From Phascolarctobacterium succinatutens CAG:287 (lineage in GTDB: Bacteria; Bacillota; Negativicutes; Acidaminococcales; Acidaminococcaceae), in assembly GCF_000434895.1 (NCBI RefSeq), contig NZ_FR892816.1, forward strand, positions 46,601-71,106: a DNA stretch of 24,506 bases, given 5' to 3'. Under the pieces are notes generated by a model. That model was not told where the DNA came from. It saw only the letters and a program-made list of their open reading frames with translations, and did not search any database. This document shows, one piece after another, positions 22,694 to 24,506 of this stretch (position 1 is the first letter of the stretch; every line of letters begins with the position of its first letter). The position numbers and the translations under genes were made by a program.

Positions 22694-22834
22694 TTATCTG
22701 AGTAATAAGGCAGATAAATAATTGGTTGGGTAGTTACTTAACTTAATTTTGTCAACAATAATGCCAGTATTGCTGAGATAATTCTCGCGAATACAGTACT
22801 CCACCAGATCATGATCTGTCCACTTGCTCTGCAT
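22694..22834 (-). CDS. possible 46-residue protein, unknown
   Basis: A short minus-strand frame beginning MQSKWTDHDLVEYCIRENYL, with SNTGIIVDKIKL and ending SALLLR. The composition is ordinary for a real protein, not low-complexity. A terminator hairpin lies 17 bases past the stop, and a loose promoter (TTGGTT, 18 bases, TATTGT on the minus strand, near 22875-22905) could precede it. An in-frame TGA sits two codons before the ATG, and no ribosome site is clear. I do not recognise it; it may be the remnant of a larger gene. Confidence 0.3.
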   Translation of the reverse strand: MQSKWTDHDLVEYCIRENYLSNTGIIVDKIKLSNYPTNYLSALLLR

Positions 22835-23004
22835 ATTTCAGAAGATAAAAAATGCGTAAAGCATCAAAACTTGGTACAATAGAAGTGAAACAAACAATTA
22901 ACCAAGTATGAGAGATTCATGTCTAAACTCCTAGCACAGATGCAGCAACTTTTGCAGACTGCTTGATATATTTTATTTCTTAAAATATCCTTTTTTCAAC
23001 AATA

Positions 23005-23048
23005 AAAATGCTCCGCTTACTCTTTTTTTAGGGTAAGCGGAGCATTTT
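23005..23048 (-). terminator. bidirectional terminator
   Basis: A perfect 16-bp stem (23005-23020 with 23033-23048) with a T-rich loop. On the minus strand it follows the stop of the 111-residue gene directly and leads into TATTGTTGAAAAAAGG. A/T flanks on both sides let it work in either direction. Confidence 0.85.
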
Positions 23049-23049
23049 A

Positions 23050-23385
23050 TTATTTACTGTTGAGTTCTATTGCCAAAAGTTTAATTTGTTCCTGTGCTTC
23101 TTCTTCCGTCTGGTGCATCGAAAGAATGACTGGTGCCTTAGACCAGTTAACGAAAGCCATCACATAATAATAATCTTTGTATTTGCCATCAGCAGAAAAA
23201 TACCAATCACCAACATCATATACCAGATTAGTAATTGTATCGCTGTTGATGTAATCCGGCAAACGGTTCATATAATCCCAATGGTTATCATAATAATTTT
23301 CTTCCGTGCAATTATCTCCCAGTGAATGATTTGAAACAGCAAAGTCAGATGGCCAATTAGGTGCTGTAAAAGTTCTAATAAACAT
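23050..23385 (-). CDS. hypothetical protein, 111 residues
   Basis: No family recognised. It is rich in aromatic and acidic residues, with runs such as ENYYDNHWDYMNRLPDYI, VGDWYFSADGKYKDYYYVMAF and a helical end EEEAQEQIKLLAIELN. There is no signal peptide or membrane segment, so a soluble cytoplasmic protein is likely. The ATG overlaps the stop of the nuclease gene upstream (TAATG), and AAGGAG sits seven to eight bases before it, so the two genes are co-translated. A strong terminator follows. Its codon use is more AT-rich than the core genes to the left. The pairing with a secreted nuclease raises the idea of a partner or immunity role, but that is speculation. Confidence 0.78.
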   Translation of the reverse strand: MFIRTFTAPNWPSDFAVSNHSLGDNCTEENYYDNHWDYMNRLPDYINSDTITNLVYDVGDWYFSADGKYKDYYYVMAFVNWSKAPVILSMHQTEEEAQEQIKLLAIELNSK

Positions 23386-23906
23386 TATTCATTCTCCTTC
23401 CGATGTTTTCTTCTAAAATCCCAAGGCTTTTCAATTTTTTCCTGTGACCATAAGCCTTGGCGGCAGCGCTTTGCTGCTGCCTCAAATTTATCATACATTT
23501 CGCATTTATCGAAGTTCATGTGGTAATGCAGTGCCATGCCTTCCTTCAGCATTTCGGCGCTCACGTCCTTTCCTTCGCAATATACAAAAGCAACTTCACG
23601 GTTATACTTATCAATACACTTAACTTTCAAGCGGACTGTGCCTTGGCGTAACAGTTCGCTTAATTTTTTTGTTGCTTCTGTGCCAAAGGGTTGCTCTCTT
23701 CCCGGTGCATCTATCATAGCAAGGCGGATGCGGTGTGCTTCGCCTGTTGTATCGCGTACATGGATGGTGTCAGCGTCTATAATGCGTACCACATGTGCTG
23801 TATAGGTGCTGCCAGGCCTCGCCTGTGCGCTGACGATGGAGGCTATGCCGATAAGACCAAGTGCAAAGAGAAGAAAGAGAGTATAGGTGATTATTTTATA
23901 GCGCAT
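23385..23906 (-). CDS. secreted thermonuclease-like (SNase) protein
   Basis: A 173-residue staphylococcal-nuclease-fold protein. Residues 1-29 form a signal peptide with cleavage expected after VSAQA. The SNase domain (~35-160) has the calcium and catalytic region RIIDADTIHV (D44, D46), IRLAMIDAP (R61, D66) and DKYNREVAF (R103), matching S. aureus D19, D21, R35, D40 and R87. At the place of the catalytic E43 (three residues after D66) there is Gly69; a glutamate occurs at E71 instead. The protein may therefore be less active or use a shifted base. The ribosome site is AAAGGA on the minus strand. First gene of a two-gene unit with the 111-residue protein. Confidence 0.85.
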   Translation of the reverse strand: MRYKIITYTLFLLFALGLIGIASIVSAQARPGSTYTAHVVRIIDADTIHVRDTTGEAHRIRLAMIDAPGREQPFGTEATKKLSELLRQGTVRLKVKCIDKYNREVAFVYCEGKDVSAEMLKEGMALHYHMNFDKCEMYDKFEAAAKRCRQGLWSQEKIEKPWDFRRKHRKENE

Positions 23907-23928
23907 ATTATTTTCCTTTTCTATAAAG

Positions 23929-23961
23929 ATGGGCTGCCGTACTTTGTGTACGACAGCCCAT
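23929..23961 (-). terminator. hairpin between yvrJ-like and nuclease genes
   Basis: A 14-bp stem (23929-23942 with 23948-23961, one wobble) and a 5-base loop. On the minus strand the stem is followed only by CTTTATAG, a weak T run, so it may be a leaky terminator or a processing hairpin. Confidence 0.55.
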
Positions 23962-24007
23962 GTACCATATGATTAGTTCTTAGTATATTTTTGCTTGTAT
24001 ATACTGT

Positions 24008-24292
24008 TTACTGCTGTACATATGGAAATTGCATCACAAGTCTTTCCTGCAGCACACGGGTTAAGGTGTCGATATTGGCACTCAGCTTTTCAATTCTGCC
24101 TTCCATACGGACCAAAAGATACGAGCTGACGAGCATGGGGAAACCGTAATCCGCAGCAGATACACGGGTTAAGGTGTCGATATTAGCACTCAGCTTTTCT
24201 ATTCTGCCTTCCATACGGACCAGAAGATACGAGCTGACGAGCATGGGGAAACCGTAATCCGCAGCAGCGGAGAGAAGTCTGTCAAATTCCAT
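24008..24292 (-). CDS. YvrJ-family small membrane protein with internal duplication
   Basis: A 94-residue protein. Residues 9-44 and 45-80 are almost the same 36-residue unit (ADYGFPMLVSSYLLVRMEGR then IEKLSANIDTLTRV), each with one hydrophobic segment (FPMLVSSYLLV) followed by an amphipathic helix. One unit plus short ends matches the whole of a typical YvrJ protein (~50 residues), a single-pass membrane protein of unknown role. So this gene encodes two YvrJ units in a row. ATG 24292 is chosen over GTG 24301 because AAGGAG lies eight bases before it. The C-terminus LQERLVMQFPYVQQ is unique. The nearest neighbours, on the same strand, are the nuclease pair. Confidence 0.75.
   Translation of the reverse strand: MEFDRLLSAAADYGFPMLVSSYLLVRMEGRIEKLSANIDTLTRVSAADYGFPMLVSSYLLVRMEGRIEKLSANIDTLTRVLQERLVMQFPYVQQ
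24054..24269 (-). repeat. 108-bp in-frame tandem duplication inside the YvrJ-like gene
   Basis: Unit one is 24054-24161, unit two 24162-24269, exact period 108 (36 codons). About three single-base differences separate them, so the copies are young or kept alike. The duplication leaves the frame intact. Confidence 0.9.
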
Positions 24293-24320
24293 GAGGATCA
24301 CTCCTTAGTGCTTTTTACGC

Positions 24321-24470
24321 CAACCCTCAGTCATCGCCTTTGGCGATGCCAGCTCCCTTTCAGGGAGCATATATGGGTTAGTGGTGATTTTAAGAATTGC
24401 GTTTCGCAAGTAGTTTATATCTCCCCTGAAAGGGGAGGTGGCTACGAGCGTAGCGAACTGACGGAAGGGG
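24321..24470 (+). repeat. dispersed palindromic repeat, copy B
   Basis: Same architecture as copy A at 9836: CAACCCTCAGTC, a short variable hairpin (here CATCGCC-TTT-GGCGATG), GCCAGCTCCCTTTCAGGGAGC, an unconserved AT-rich middle, CTCCCCTGAAAGGGGAGGTGGC, a second variable hairpin (GCTAC-GAGC-GTAGC) and GACGGAAGGGG. The right terminal motif differs from copy A (GGGG in place of GGTTG). Confidence 0.82.
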
Positions 24471-24476
24471 GGAGGG

Positions 24477-24506
24477 GGTGCTACGTAGAGAACTGACGTA
24501 AAGGGG
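24477..24506 (+). repeat. extra partial right end of the dispersed repeat
   Basis: GGTGCTACGTAGAGAACTGA and the bases to 24506 repeat, with changes, the right end of copy B (GGTGGCTACGAGCG, GAACTGACGGAAGGGG). It is cut by the window edge, so the element may continue. Confidence 0.5.

Larger units (their letters stand above)
22582..23004. other. AT-rich stretch between convergent units
   Basis: About 420 bases between the divIVA operon terminator and the minus-strand genes. It holds a minus-strand terminator-like hairpin (22635-22677), one possible short minus-strand gene (22694-22834), and an ACTTGGT / ACCAAGT inverted repeat (22869-22875, 22901-22907). A 15-codon plus-strand frame, MSKLLAQMQQLLQTA, at 22920-22967 has no clear support. 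The stretch looks like decayed or accessory DNA. Confidence 0.45.

Noticed and set aside
22520..22721. Plus-strand frames of about 61 residues after the phosphatase gene
   Set aside because: They run across the operon terminator and another hairpin and have no ribosome site or recognisable content.
22842..22967. Short plus-strand frames MRKASKLGTIEVKQ and MSKLLAQMQQLL as transposase remnants
   Set aside because: Too short (under 20 codons each) and no transposase motif or terminal repeats could be tied to them; noted only as an ACTTGGT/ACCAAGT inverted repeat nearby.

Overview
The window looks like a chromosomal segment of a Bacillota (Firmicutes) bacterium. The T-box leader in front of leuS, the yggS-sepF-proC-ylmH-divIVA cluster, a short ArgA-type acetyltransferase, comEA-comEC-holA and a YvrJ-family protein all point there. 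The group 4 [NiFe]-hydrogenase genes, a ~640-residue glutamine synthetase and an acyl-CoA dehydrogenase suggest an anaerobe. An Acidaminococcaceae/Negativicutes member such as Phascolarctobacterium is my best guess, inferred from gene content and style only.

Layout. 1-2312: 3' end of a membrane-bound hydrogenase operon. Its large-subunit gene is broken by a 29-bp insertion flanked by a 6-bp direct repeat; removing the insertion restores one uninterrupted ~502-residue protein. The next gene is a fused ferredoxin/NuoB-type small subunit. 2382-3880: short argA acetyltransferase and exonuclease III. 3841-4578: three tandem units, each with a copy of the exoA 3' tail followed by a long palindromic element; the third has a different central hairpin module. 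4623-9444: uvrB, a T-box leader and leuS. 9445-10046: about 600 bp without a convincing gene, holding strong hairpins, a very stable terminator and a dispersed palindromic repeat. 10047-13946: comEA-comEC-holA (DNA uptake and a polymerase clamp-loader subunit). 13971-17932: glutamine synthetase with a structured leader, a hotdog thioesterase and an acyl-CoA dehydrogenase. 18007-22581: promoter-to-terminator operon for a PLP-homeostasis protein, SepF, ProC, YlmH, DivIVA and a histidine phosphatase, linking division and pole proteins with proline synthesis. 22582-24506: AT-rich, mostly minus-strand accessory tail with a possible 46-residue gene, a 111-residue unknown, a secreted nuclease-like protein, a YvrJ-family protein with an internal in-frame duplication, and a second copy of the dispersed repeat at the right edge.

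The core genes are ordinary. The unusual material is the insertion in the hydrogenase gene, two families of modular palindromic repeats whose hairpins change sequence while keeping base pairing, the duplicated YvrJ gene and the structured region downstream of leuS. I did not find a clearly new defence or biosynthetic system. All functional names come from reading protein motifs by eye; no database search was run.
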